Shown here: one piece after another, positions 1 through 6,972 of the stretch
How the letters are laid out: every line of letters begins with the position of its first letter
Numbering within the stretch: position 1 is the first letter of the stretch
From: Planctomycetia bacterium
GTDB taxonomy: Bacteria > Planctomycetota > Planctomycetia > Gemmatales > Gemmataceae
Length of the DNA: 12,449 bases
Reading direction: 5' to 3'
Assembly: GCA_025356615.1 (NCBI GenBank)
Contig: JANXSH010001373.1
Span: forward strand, 1-12,449
The notes under the pieces: model-generated
The model's input: the letters and a program-made list of their open reading frames with translations, nothing else
Databases searched by the model: none
What the model was told of the DNA's origin: nothing
Translations under genes and position numbers: made by a program

Positions 1-104
1 CGACCCACCCTACTTCCGATAGCATTTGGCTCGCGGCCCGGACTATGATACAATTCCAAGAGAACCGATTCAGAGTCTTCGTCCCCCGAGAAGGTGCCAG
101 GCGT

Positions 105-1559
105 ATGTCCCCGTTGCCCAATCAACCTGGTGCCGCGCCGAACCCGACGAGTGGCGTCGTGCAGCGCGTCTTGATCGCCGAAGATTACGAAGACACGCGG
201 CAGTCGTTGAAGCAGCTCCTGGAGCTGACGCTGGGGCTGGAGGTCGATACCGCCGACGACGGCGCACAGGCCCTCGAGGCGCTGCTCGCCAAACCCTACA
301 GCGTCCTGGTCACGGACCTCCGCATGCCCCGCCTGTCGGGCATGAAGCTCCTCGAGGAGATCGTCAAGCGGAAGATCGGCGTGACCGTCATCGTGACCAC
401 GGGGCACGGCGCGGTAGCCGACGCCGTCAACGCCATGCGGATGGGGGCCTACGACTTCCTCACCAAGCCGGTCGATCCGCAACATTTGTGCCGGATGGTC
501 CAACGCGCGTTGCAAGAGCGTGCCCTGCGTGACGAGGTGATCGCCCTGCGCGAGCAACTCCAGGGGAAGCACGCCTTCCAGAACGTCCTGAGCAAGAGCG
601 AGAACATGCACGCGGTGTTCCAACTCATCACGGACGTCTCGGAGACGGTCTCGACCGTCCTCATCATCGGCGAAACGGGCACCGGCAAGGAGCAGGTCGC
701 CCGCGCCCTCCACCAGGCGTCGGCCCACCTCCGGCCTGGGCAGATGGTCGCCGTCAACTGCGCCGCGCTGACCGAGACCCTGCTCGAGAGCGAGTTGTTC
801 GGCCACGAAAAAGGCTCCTTCACCGGGGCCGCCGGGCAGCGCAAGGGGCGTTTCGAGCAGGCCCACAAGGGGACCCTCTTCCTCGACGAGGTCGGCGACG
901 TGCCCATGTCGATGCAAATCAAGCTGCTCCGCGTCTTGCAGGAGCGCCGCATCGAGCGGGTCGGCGGCAACGAGCCGATCCCGATCGATGTCCGCGTCGT
1001 GGCGGCGACCCATCAGCCGCTCGAGCAACTGGTCAAGGAGGGGAAGTTCCGCGAAGACCTCTACTACCGGCTGAACGTGATCCGAATCGAGATCCCGCCC
1101 TTGCGCGATCGGCTCGACGACATCCCGCTTCTCGTGGCACACTTCTGCCAGAAATTCGCCCGCCCCGGTCAGAAGCCCGCCCAGATCAGTCCCGAGGCGC
1201 TGGACCGGCTCCTGCATTTCGAGTGGCCGGGCAACATCCGCCAACTGGAGAACGCCATCGAGCGCGCTTGCATCACGGCCCGCGACGGCGTGATCCGCGT
1301 GGTGGACCTGCCGGGCGACCTCGCGGGCCGGTCGAAGGAAGGAAAGAGCCTGTTCCAGGTGGACCTGAGCAGGCCGCTGCCCGAACAACTCGGCGAAATC
1401 ACCGCGCGATTCGAGGAGCGCTACTTGCGGCGGGCGTTGAAGAAGACGCGGGGGCATGTCGGTCGTACCGCCAAGATCACGGGCCTCTCCCGTCGGAGTA
1501 TCACCGACAAGATCGCCCAGTACAAGATCGACAAGGAAGAGTTCAAGAAGGGCGAGTAA
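105..1559 (+). CDS. Sigma-54-dependent response regulator (NtrC-like: REC - AAA+ - Fis HTH)
   Basis: A two-component activator that would use ATP to remodel sigma-54 RNA polymerase at -24/-12 promoters. I start it at the ATG at 105, after the purine-rich GAGAAGG. An in-frame ATG at 45 sits inside a TATGAT that looks like a -10 box, so it is less likely. The protein is 484 residues from this start. The receiver domain (about 20-135) has the acidic pair E26-D27, phospho-acceptor D71 and K121. The AAA+ domain has Walker A GETGTGKE (189-196), the sigma-54 loop GSFTGA (237-242, the common Ser variant of GAFTGA), Walker B FLDE (259-262) and FREDLYYRLNV with the arginine-finger region. The C-terminal Fis-type helix-turn-helix is around 440-475 (GHVGRTAKITGLSRRS). 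All catalytic motifs are intact. No partner histidine kinase lies in the window. The gene converges on three small membrane-protein genes, two with sigma-54-type promoters, which are its plausible targets. Family assignment is secure; targets are inferred. Confidence 0.96.
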   Translation: MSPLPNQPGAAPNPTSGVVQRVLIAEDYEDTRQSLKQLLELTLGLEVDTADDGAQALEALLAKPYSVLVTDLRMPRLSGMKLLEEIVKRKIGVTVIVTTGHGAVADAVNAMRMGAYDFLTKPVDPQHLCRMVQRALQERALRDEVIALREQLQGKHAFQNVLSKSENMHAVFQLITDVSETVSTVLIIGETGTGKEQVARALHQASAHLRPGQMVAVNCAALTETLLESELFGHEKGSFTGAAGQRKGRFEQAHKGTLFLDEVGDVPMSMQIKLLRVLQERRIERVGGNEPIPIDVRVVAATHQPLEQLVKEGKFREDLYYRLNVIRIEIPPLRDRLDDIPLLVAHFCQKFARPGQKPAQISPEALDRLLHFEWPGNIRQLENAIERACITARDGVIRVVDLPGDLAGRSKEGKSLFQVDLSRPLPEQLGEITARFEERYLRRALKKTRGHVGRTAKITGLSRRSITDKIAQYKIDKEEFKKGE

Positions 1560-1573
1560 GAGCCGAGACGCCA

Positions 1574-1602
1574 AACGCCCACCGCGAACTGCGGCGGGCG
1601 TT
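1574..1602 (+). terminator. Stem-loop between convergent genes
   Basis: A 12-bp stem with one A-C mismatch (AACGCCCACCGC / GCGGCGGGCGTT) closes a 5-nt loop, 14 nt after the response-regulator stop. It lies in the 66-bp gap between two convergent genes, so it could end transcription from either side. Only TT follows the stem, so a classical intrinsic terminator with a U-tract is not demonstrated. Confidence 0.55.
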
Positions 1603-1625
1603 GTGAGTCAGCATCCGGGCATCGT

Positions 1626-1844
1626 TCAGGCGTCCTTCCGGCCACCGCCGACGACCATGAGGACGAGTCCGGCTGCCACCGCGACTCCCCCCACGACGGG
1701 CGGGATCCAGACGGTGTTTTCTTTGTCCGCCGTGACCTTGACATCTCCCACCTTCGCGACCGTATCGCGGGTGACGTAGGTGAAACCGCCGTAGCCGAGT
1801 GCTAGGGCACCCAGGATCACTATGATGAGGCCGATCATTCGCAT
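1626..1844 (-). CDS. Small two-TM membrane protein, DUF3185-like
   Basis: A 72-residue protein with two hydrophobic helices (about 3-24 and 47-66), a polar middle (TRDTVAKVGDVKVTADKENT) and a short basic tail GGGRKDA. The layout helix - short polar segment with a KE-x-T-x-W-x-PP turn - helix - GGGR is what I recall for DUF3185 small inner-membrane proteins, which have no known reaction. The start is the ATG at 1844, with GGAG about 8 nt upstream; Met3 is an alternative. It is the last of three co-directional small membrane-protein genes, 117 bp downstream of the DUF2892-like gene. I see only a weak GG-N10-GC match of its own upstream, so it may be read through from the previous gene. That it is a real gene is nearly certain; the DUF label comes from recall of the pattern. 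Confidence 0.82.
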   Translation of the reverse strand: MRMIGLIIVILGALALGYGGFTYVTRDTVAKVGDVKVTADKENTVWIPPVVGGVAVAAGLVLMVVGGGRKDA

Positions 1845-1926
1845 GGTTCTACTCCGATTCGGGGGATAGTTCGTAGGGATCTAGAGTCATGACGAGCAGA
1901 GGATTCGGCCCTCGACTCGCCACACC

Positions 1927-1942
1927 GCGCACTGAGGTGCGC
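1927..1942. other. Perfect 6-bp stem-loop in the gap between small genes
   Basis: GCGCAC-TGAG-GTGCGC is a perfect stem with a tetraloop, 20 bp beyond the stop of the DUF2892-like gene on the minus strand. No T-run follows. It could be a processing or pausing hairpin between the two small genes rather than a full terminator. Confidence 0.4.
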
Positions 1943-1961
1943 ATCTATGGCGAGGGGGCCG

Positions 1962-2462
1962 TTACCGCTTCGTGGCGGCGACGACTTCACGGGCGGCTTC
2001 CAGCGGGGCGACGCGGGGCATCGCAGGCTCGTAGGCCGGGCCGCCTTCGTCCTCGAATCGGCTGATGGCGTCGCGGTCCTCGATCTCGTGGATCGTCGGC
2101 AGGTGGCGGAAGTCGCCGCGAATCGCCTTCAAGGCCATTCGCTCGTGGTCGATGTCGCAACTCGTGCGGAAGCCCATGCCGGCGAACAGGTCGCCCAGCC
2201 AACTCTTGCACGAGTAGAGGTTCTGGGCCAGCATCAGGCCGCCGAGGGTGGGAACGATCACGAACCAGGGGCTAACGAGGAACGAAAGGGCAACTCCGCC
2301 GAGGATCAGCACGCCGGCGGTCGCCTTGACCATTCGGCCACGGCTCCACTCGCCGTCGAGGTGACGGAGCCTGGTCTCGATGGCGTCGTGGCCTGCTTCG
2401 ACGACACTGGCGAGCCTCTCTTCGAGTTTGTTCATGCGGGTGGACTTCGTGGTGTGTATCAT
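1962..2462 (-). CDS. DUF2892-like (YgaP-type) inner-membrane protein
   Basis: 166 residues from the ATG at 2462, chosen because AGGAGG lies 8 nt upstream; a longer open frame reaches 2558 but its extra residues look non-coding and overlap the promoter. The N-terminus is an amphipathic stretch (about 10-45). A hydrophobic hairpin follows (about 47-63 and 65-82), with the block GVALSFLVSPWFVIVPTLGG and then the Cys-containing NLYSCKSWLGDLFAGMGFR. That pattern matches the DUF2892 membrane module seen in YgaP-like proteins, where it follows a rhodanese domain; no rhodanese is present here. The tail of about 75 residues is soluble and charged, longer than in minimal DUF2892 proteins. It lies between two other small membrane-protein genes. 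A near-consensus sigma-54 promoter sits about 90 bp upstream, so it is probably induced by an enhancer-binding protein. Cellular function is unknown. Confidence 0.85.
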   Translation of the reverse strand: MIHTTKSTRMNKLEERLASVVEAGHDAIETRLRHLDGEWSRGRMVKATAGVLILGGVALSFLVSPWFVIVPTLGGLMLAQNLYSCKSWLGDLFAGMGFRTSCDIDHERMALKAIRGDFRHLPTIHEIEDRDAISRFEDEGGPAYEPAMPRVAPLEAAREVVAATKR

Positions 2463-2553
2463 GATTCGAGCCTCCTGGGCAAGGAACGTTACTCTATCGG
2501 TGACAAGAGTTCGACAGGCCGGATCGAGGGGATGGGTCCGACGATTTAGTCGA

Positions 2554-2570
2554 TGCAAATCTCGCGCCAG
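2554..2570 (-). promoter_or_regulatory. Sigma-54 promoter for the DUF2892-like gene
   Basis: The minus strand reads CTGGCGCGAGATTTGCA, which fits YTGGCACGrNNNTTGCW with one mismatch (A to G in the -24 block) and has exact GG-N10-GC spacing. The -12 GC is at 2555-2556, so a start near 2543 would leave a leader of about 80 nt before the ATG at 2462. It lies just beyond the stop of the upstream DUF1328-like gene, giving the downstream gene its own promoter. Confidence 0.72.
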
Positions 2571-2588
2571 ATCACGAGCAGATTCGGG

Positions 2589-2762
2589 CTAAGTGACGTT
2601 TCGGGGGCTCGGGTTGTCGAATAGCAAGCACAACACGAACAGGGTGAGGAACACGAAGAATACAACCTTCGCCTGTTCGTGGGACACACCGCCGATCGGG
2701 GTGAACCCAAACAGGCCGGCCAACAAGGTCACGATCATGAACAGGAATGACCAGCGTAACAT
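2589..2762 (-). CDS. 57-residue DUF1328/YtjA-like membrane protein
   Basis: A complete short gene on the minus strand. It begins at ATG 2762 after an AAGGA-type ribosome site (GGAAAGGAAGAACCC then ATG) and ends TAG. The product starts MLRWSFLFMIVTLLAGLFGF, continues TPIGGVSHEQAKVVFFVFLT and LFVLCLLFDNPSPRNVT. This is the standard shape of DUF1328 (E. coli YtjA): MLRW, a first helix ending in LAGLFGF, a short turn, an alanine-lysine or equivalent step, then a second helix with FF-F-LF. The family is about 50-60 residues with two membrane helices and no known biochemical role. It heads a row of three small membrane-protein genes. A sigma-54-type promoter lies about 145 bp upstream of its ATG. 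Confidence 0.9.
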   Translation of the reverse strand: MLRWSFLFMIVTLLAGLFGFTPIGGVSHEQAKVVFFVFLTLFVLCLLFDNPSPRNVT

Positions 2763-2905
2763 GGGTTCTTCCTTTCCGGGAACGATGATTCCGCGTGTAT
2801 GTCAACCGCCTGAAGGTGATTCCGGCGGATCGCTGGAGGAAATCTATGGTGAACTGCACCCGAACCGGAGATTCCCCGTAGGGAGCAGATTGATAAGAGC
2901 AGTAG

Positions 2906-2923
2906 AAGCACGAGGTGTGCCAA
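2906..2923 (-). promoter_or_regulatory. Sigma-54 promoter for the DUF1328-like gene
   Basis: The minus strand reads TTGGCACACCTCGTGCTT. It has a full YTGGCAC -24 block, exact GG-N10-GC spacing, and GTGCT against the consensus TTGCW at -12. Transcription would start near 2896, leaving a leader of about 134 nt. It is weaker at -12 than the promoter of the next gene but stronger at -24. Confidence 0.6.
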
Positions 2924-2984
2924 GCCATCAGAATTGACGAAAGAGCGTTGATTCAGCCTAAAACAAGAGGAAACTGAGAACGAG

Positions 2985-3016
2985 ACTGCCCGGCGATAGG
3001 CATTCGACAGGCAGTC
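2985..3016. promoter_or_regulatory. Inverted repeat placed like an enhancer (UAS)
   Basis: Perfect 7-bp arms GACTGCC and GGCAGTC are separated by 18 bp. The centre is about 104 bp upstream of the start predicted from the sigma-54 promoter at 2906-2923, within the usual range for activator sites of enhancer-binding proteins. It could equally serve the divergent kinase gene, or be a chance dyad. Confidence 0.35.
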
Positions 3017-3167
3017 GCATGGCGTGGGGCCACGGTGTGGTAAATCATTCGGGAGAGGGGGGCCCACCCGCCCGGCCCCCGATTTGCCTCAGCGGAAAGA
3101 GTGACCTACACTTGATCCGGTCGCCTGGGCCGGTTGGCCCGATGGTTCCCCGCGACAGGATGCTCTC

Positions 3168-5189
3168 ATGTCCGATCCACACTCGGTATCCGACTCTTCC
3201 GGCGATCCCCCGGCGTTCACCGAAGGGGCCGTCACGCGCGTCGTCAATGTGGGGCGAGGCAGGTCCGGTTCTTCGGGGAGCGCTCTGGTCCCCGTTCGCC
3301 CCTCGGCGTTACTTTCGGAACGGTTGCATCGACCGACGATGGCGGGGCGGTTCATCCTCACGGGCGAGATCGCACGCGGGGGTATGGGCGTCATCTACCG
3401 CGGACACGACCCCGACCTACGACGGGATCTCGCCATCAAGGTTCTCAAGCCCGAACGGGTCGAGGACGCCGACATCGTCGCGATGTTCTTCAACGAGGCC
3501 CGCATCTGCGGCCAACTCCAGCATCCGGGGGTCGTCGCCATCCACGAACTGGGCACGATGGCCGACGGCTCGCCGTTCATCGCCATGAAGCTCGTCGAGG
3601 GCCAGACCTTCGCCCGGCTCCTGGCGGAGCGGGGCCGATCGACCCACGAACTCCAGCGGGTGTTGCGGATCTTCGAGGTGGTCTGTCAGACCCTGGCCTA
3701 CGCCCACGCGCGCGGGATCGTCCACCGCGACCTCAAGCCGTCGAACATCATGGTCGGGTCGTTCAGCGAGGTCCAGGTCATGGACTGGGGGCTGGCTTGC
3801 GAGGTGGTCGTCGGCGGGAGCGGTTCGACTCCGCACGACCTCGAGAACGAGCTGGTCATGGGAACGCCCGCCTACATGGCCCCCGAGCAGGCGCGAGGGG
3901 GCGCGACCCACGACGCCCGCGTCGATGTGTTCGCACTCGGCGCGATCTTGTGCGAGATCCTGACCGGGGCACCGCCCTTCGCCGAGGGCGACGGCGCGAC
4001 GCTCGACCGGGTGTGGGGCGGCGAGACTCAGCCGGCGATCGATCGCCTCGTCGGACAGGGACTCGATGCCGACCTCGTAGACCTCGCCTGCCGTTGCCTG
4101 GCGGTCGATCCGGCCCAGCGGCCCCGCGATGCGGGCTTCATCGCGATGGCGCTCAGTGACTATCAATCCAATGTCCAAGAGAGGCTGCGACAGGCCGAAT
4201 TGCATCGGGCCGCCGCCGAAGCACGCGCCATCGGGGAACGCGGCAGTCGTCGTCTCTTGATTGGACTGGTGGTATTGTTCCTGCTCGGGAGCGTCAGCGG
4301 GTGGATTGGGTGGGAGAAGTCGCGTCAGGCACGGGCGGCGTACCTCGCCGACGAGGCCCACATGGTCGAAGCCGCCCTGAGTGAGGCACGGCTGTTCCAG
4401 GCCGAGGCCCGGCACGATTGGGCACACCCTGAACGCTGGACGGCGACTCTGGCCCGCGCCCAGGCTGCCGTCGAGCGGGCGGACGGATTGGTCGATGGCA
4501 ACAAGGGCCTCGACGCCTGGAGGTCCGCCGTGGACGAGACCCGTCTGGCCCTCGAGGCCGACGACCGCGACCAGCGACTCGTGCTGACGTTCGACCGCCT
4601 CCGAATGAGCAAGGACAAGAGCGACGGGATCCTTCGCCGGTACGAGCAGGCGTTCGCCGAGGCGGGCATCGACCTCTTCGGGGCATCGCTCGAGGAAGTC
4701 GCCGTCCGACTGCGTGATCGTCCCCTTCGCGGGCACCTGACGGAGGCGATCGAAGACTGGGCCTGTCTGTTGAAAGTCGGCGAAGCACGTCGGCACTGGC
4801 TCCTCGGCATCGCTAACTTGGCCGAGCCGCATCCCTGGCGCGATCGGTTACGAGACGCCTTGCGGGCCAACGATCGCGCGAGCCTGGTTCGCCTCGCCGA
4901 AGAGGTGCCCTCGTCCCTTTCCCCGGCGTGCCTGGTCCGGCTGGCCGACGCGCTCGTTTCCCAGGGAGAATCGGATCGAGCGATCACTCTGTTGCGTCGA
5001 GTGCGCGAGGCCCATCCCGGCAACTTTTGGGTCAACTACCAGCTCGGCACCAGACTGCATCAGTCCGGCCCCGAGTCGCTCGTGGAGGCGCTGCGCTACT
5101 ACACCGCAGCGCATGCGCTGAGGCAGGACAGCTCCAGCTTGGCTCTCGACACCGCCGATGTCCTCCGCCGACTCGGCCCGACTCGCTGA
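3168..5189 (+). CDS. Membrane Ser/Thr protein kinase with TPR-like tail
   Basis: A 673-residue Hanks-type kinase. After a polar leader (1-57), the kinase domain has the glycine loop GEIARGGMGVIYRG (66-79), ATP lysine K91, helix-C glutamate E110, catalytic HRDLKPSN (176-183) with D178 and N183, metal-binding DWG (196-198) in place of DFG, APE (228-230), and DVFALG (243-248). All catalytic residues are present, so it should be active. DWG instead of DFG is common in planctomycete kinases. One membrane helix follows (about 353-370), then a charged coiled segment with the HPERW-type block, and a helical tail with one or two TPR-like units (about 590-665). Topology would be kinase inside, tail outside. 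Substrate and ligand are unknown. The start is the ATG at 3168 with a weak AGGA upstream. It converges on the MarR gene with only 7 bp between stops. The repeat tail seems short compared with relatives. Confidence 0.95.
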   Translation: MSDPHSVSDSSGDPPAFTEGAVTRVVNVGRGRSGSSGSALVPVRPSALLSERLHRPTMAGRFILTGEIARGGMGVIYRGHDPDLRRDLAIKVLKPERVEDADIVAMFFNEARICGQLQHPGVVAIHELGTMADGSPFIAMKLVEGQTFARLLAERGRSTHELQRVLRIFEVVCQTLAYAHARGIVHRDLKPSNIMVGSFSEVQVMDWGLACEVVVGGSGSTPHDLENELVMGTPAYMAPEQARGGATHDARVDVFALGAILCEILTGAPPFAEGDGATLDRVWGGETQPAIDRLVGQGLDADLVDLACRCLAVDPAQRPRDAGFIAMALSDYQSNVQERLRQAELHRAAAEARAIGERGSRRLLIGLVVLFLLGSVSGWIGWEKSRQARAAYLADEAHMVEAALSEARLFQAEARHDWAHPERWTATLARAQAAVERADGLVDGNKGLDAWRSAVDETRLALEADDRDQRLVLTFDRLRMSKDKSDGILRRYEQAFAEAGIDLFGASLEEVAVRLRDRPLRGHLTEAIEDWACLLKVGEARRHWLLGIANLAEPHPWRDRLRDALRANDRASLVRLAEEVPSSLSPACLVRLADALVSQGESDRAITLLRRVREAHPGNFWVNYQLGTRLHQSGPESLVEALRYYTAAHALRQDSSSLALDTADVLRRLGPTR

Positions 5190-5196
5190 CGTGCCG

Positions 5197-5664
5197 TCAT
5201 TCGTCGGAGATCGGTCGGAGGTCGAGGGCGACGTGGAGCTTGCCCAGGACGCGCGTGACATCGAGGAGATCGTCGGTCGAGAGTTTGGCGAGCAGGGACG
5301 AAATGGTGCGGACACGCGAAGTCTGATACTCGAGGAAGGCGGACCGACCGGCGGCAGTCAGGATAACGTCGATCTTGCGCTTGTCCGTCCCGTTGATCCG
5401 GCAGCCGATCAGTGGGCGGTCCCGCGCCTCGAGTGAGCGGATGATGCGAGACATCTGCGCCGGCAGGACGCTGAGTTGGCGCTGGAGGTCGCCTACGATG
5501 AGCGGCTCGCGCTGGTTGAGCAGCGACAAGGCGAGGAACTCGATGTCTTTGAGGTCGCCCGATCGCTTGCGGCCGCGCGGCACGACCTGGCAAAATCGGG
5601 TAACGACATCGAATAGCTGGTGGGCAAGTTCGTCGAATCGTGTTCCCGCTTCGGTGGCAACCAT
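5197..5664 (-). CDS. MarR-family transcriptional regulator
   Basis: A 155-residue winged-helix regulator. The N-terminal helix (about 5-28) serves dimerisation. The DNA-binding core has DIEFLALSLLNQREPLIVGDL followed by the recognition helix VLPAQMSRIIRSLEARD (66-82), and the wing CRINGTDKRKIDVILTAAGR (88-107) with the family's D-x-R turn. C-terminal helices (108-148) complete the dimer interface. Size and order match the family (about 140-160). Ligand and targets cannot be read from sequence. The start is the ATG at 5664; only weak purine runs precede it. A dyad overlapping a plausible -35 box lies about 70 bp upstream, suggesting autorepression, which is usual for MarR proteins. No target gene is divergently placed. 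The upstream neighbour is the J-like protein gene on the same strand, 191 bp away. Confidence 0.93.
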   Translation of the reverse strand: MVATEAGTRFDELAHQLFDVVTRFCQVVPRGRKRSGDLKDIEFLALSLLNQREPLIVGDLQRQLSVLPAQMSRIIRSLEARDRPLIGCRINGTDKRKIDVILTAAGRSAFLEYQTSRVRTISSLLAKLSTDDLLDVTRVLGKLHVALDLRPISDE

Positions 5665-5716
5665 AGCGATCGTCTCGCTCGAGGGCAGGCAGTTAAATTA
5701 GATAGTCCTCCTACCA

Positions 5717-5746
5717 ACGATAGCTTTGATGACGTGAATACGTCAA
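5717..5746 (-). promoter_or_regulatory. Promoter with overlapping dyad, MarR gene
   Basis: On the minus strand TTGACG and TATCGT are 18 bp apart and resemble -35/-10 boxes. The dyad TGACGT-GAAT-ACGTCA (5730-5745, perfect 6-bp arms) overlaps the -35 box and spacer. A repressor bound there would block polymerase, which fits MarR autoregulation. The -10 match is only moderate (4 of 6). Confidence 0.42.
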
Positions 5747-5855
5747 CGTGGAAAAGTACGATGTCTGAAAGGATTAGGGGGTTTAGGAGTGAGATTAACG
5801 ATCGTGCTGAGTGTAGGGCCGAATCCACTAAAAGGGCCGAGTCCTCGCACTTCGT

Positions 5856-6884
5856 TCAGAACCACTCCCGGACGTAGGGGATGCTCGTCTTGACCAAGGC
5901 GATGGCGAGCGCCAGGGTGCCCCCCAGGATCAGATACGCGACCATCGGGTAGTCGCGGAACGCGGCGTTGAGGACGTGGCGGAGGCCCGAGAATCGGCTA
6001 CGTCGGCGAAAGTTGGCGATCTCGTCGCGGAGGAAATCGCGGTGCGATTCGAGGAACGTCAGGCCGGACTTCCAGTCGGTGCGAAGGAGTTCGCGCTGGC
6101 CGTGCGTGAGGTTCCGCAGGGTACGCGAGCGGTCGAACTGCCCGAGGGTAAGGATGTAGTGGCCGGGCTGGCCGGGGTCGCCGATGAGGGGGAAATCGTC
6201 GGCGGCCGACTCGACCTCCTCGACGAGCTTGTAGAGTTCGCGTGCGTCGATGCTGGAGAATCGGTGTTCGGGGTCGTCGAGATACCTCCCCATGCGATGC
6301 CAAAGGCGCTGGAGGTGTCGCGTTTGCAAGACCCGCTGATAGAGGCCGCGCCGCGTGGCGAGGCCGTGTCTCGTCGTCGGCGACTGGGCCGCCTCGCGGG
6401 CCGGGTCGGCCTTGGGTATCTCGACGGGGGGCGGGGGCACGGGTTTGGGGGCCGGCTCAGGTTCCGGCAGCGCCCCGCCGGGGCCGTTGGCGACCGGGGT
6501 GCCAAGCCAGGCGAACGGGTCGCGCAGCTCGCCCGGCAGCGGCTCCACGACGGTCGGCAGGGGCGGCGGCACGACGGCGGGCATGGGCGGTAGTGGGGGC
6601 GGGACCGCGCGCGGGCGGGTGCCGAGCAATTGCTCGTCGTAGCAGCGTTTCGCTGTCGGCTCGGTGAGACACATATACGCCTGGGCGAGGCGATTCATCA
6701 CCTCGGTCGCCTGCTCCGGGTGCATGAGCTGGTAGCGCCGCACGGCGTCGAGACGCTGATTGACCCGCTGCTCGATGAGCGCGATATCGCTCTCGCCCGG
6801 CTCCAGGTCGAGCAGGCGGTAATGGTCCGGCGGCCAGGAGTCGGCCGGCAGTCCAAGCCAGGTATAGATCAGCGTGTGGCTCAC
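5856..6884 (-). CDS. J-domain-like, tail-anchored membrane protein
   Basis: A 342-residue protein starting at GTG 6884; the first codons (MSHTLIYTWLGLPADSWPPD) match what I recall of a planctomycete family. Residues 1-88 look like a degenerate J domain: HYRLLDLEPGESD, a helix with EQRVNQRLDAVRRYQ, then HPE (55-57) where Hsp40 proteins have HPD, and a helix with LAQAYMCLTEPTAKRCYDEQL. A proline-rich linker spans about 92-165. A soluble helical domain follows (about 180-300), and one membrane helix near the C-terminus (about 314-334, AYLILGGTLALAIALV) leaves a short tail. It is likely a membrane-anchored cytosolic protein. Without HPD it should not stimulate DnaK in the usual way, so the domain may only bind partners. 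No strong ribosome site is seen. The methyltransferase gene ends 88 bp upstream on the same strand. Confidence 0.88.
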   Translation of the reverse strand: MSHTLIYTWLGLPADSWPPDHYRLLDLEPGESDIALIEQRVNQRLDAVRRYQLMHPEQATEVMNRLAQAYMCLTEPTAKRCYDEQLLGTRPRAVPPPLPPMPAVVPPPLPTVVEPLPGELRDPFAWLGTPVANGPGGALPEPEPAPKPVPPPPVEIPKADPAREAAQSPTTRHGLATRRGLYQRVLQTRHLQRLWHRMGRYLDDPEHRFSSIDARELYKLVEEVESAADDFPLIGDPGQPGHYILTLGQFDRSRTLRNLTHGQRELLRTDWKSGLTFLESHRDFLRDEIANFRRRSRFSGLRHVLNAAFRDYPMVAYLILGGTLALAIALVKTSIPYVREWF

Positions 6885-6972
6885 ATGCGCGTCGCATCAG
6901 AGGGCGAAAGAAGTCCTACACGCATCCTATCGCAAGGGTCTCGAGCATGCAACGAGGGCGAAACTTTCTGGC

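Larger units (their letters stand above)
2763..3167. other. Divergent intergenic region, 405 bp
   Basis: This separates the minus-strand small-gene row from the plus-strand kinase. It holds the sigma-54 promoter and the inverted repeat listed separately. I found no small gene with a ribosome site and coding-like codons, and no convincing sigma-70 promoter for the kinase. Confidence 0.6.

Noticed and set aside
45..104. Earlier ATG for the response regulator
   Set aside because: It overlaps a TATGAT that fits a -10 box, lacks a ribosome site, and the extra 20 residues are not domain-like; the ATG at 105 has GAGAAGG upstream.
1889..1912. GG-N10-GC match upstream of the DUF3185-like gene
   Set aside because: Only the spacing fits; the -12 block reads GGGCC rather than TTGCW, so it is not called as a sigma-54 promoter.
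3417..4832. 471-codon minus-strand frame opposite the kinase
   Set aside because: It is the antisense shadow of a clearly functional kinase in GC-rich DNA and shows no domain.
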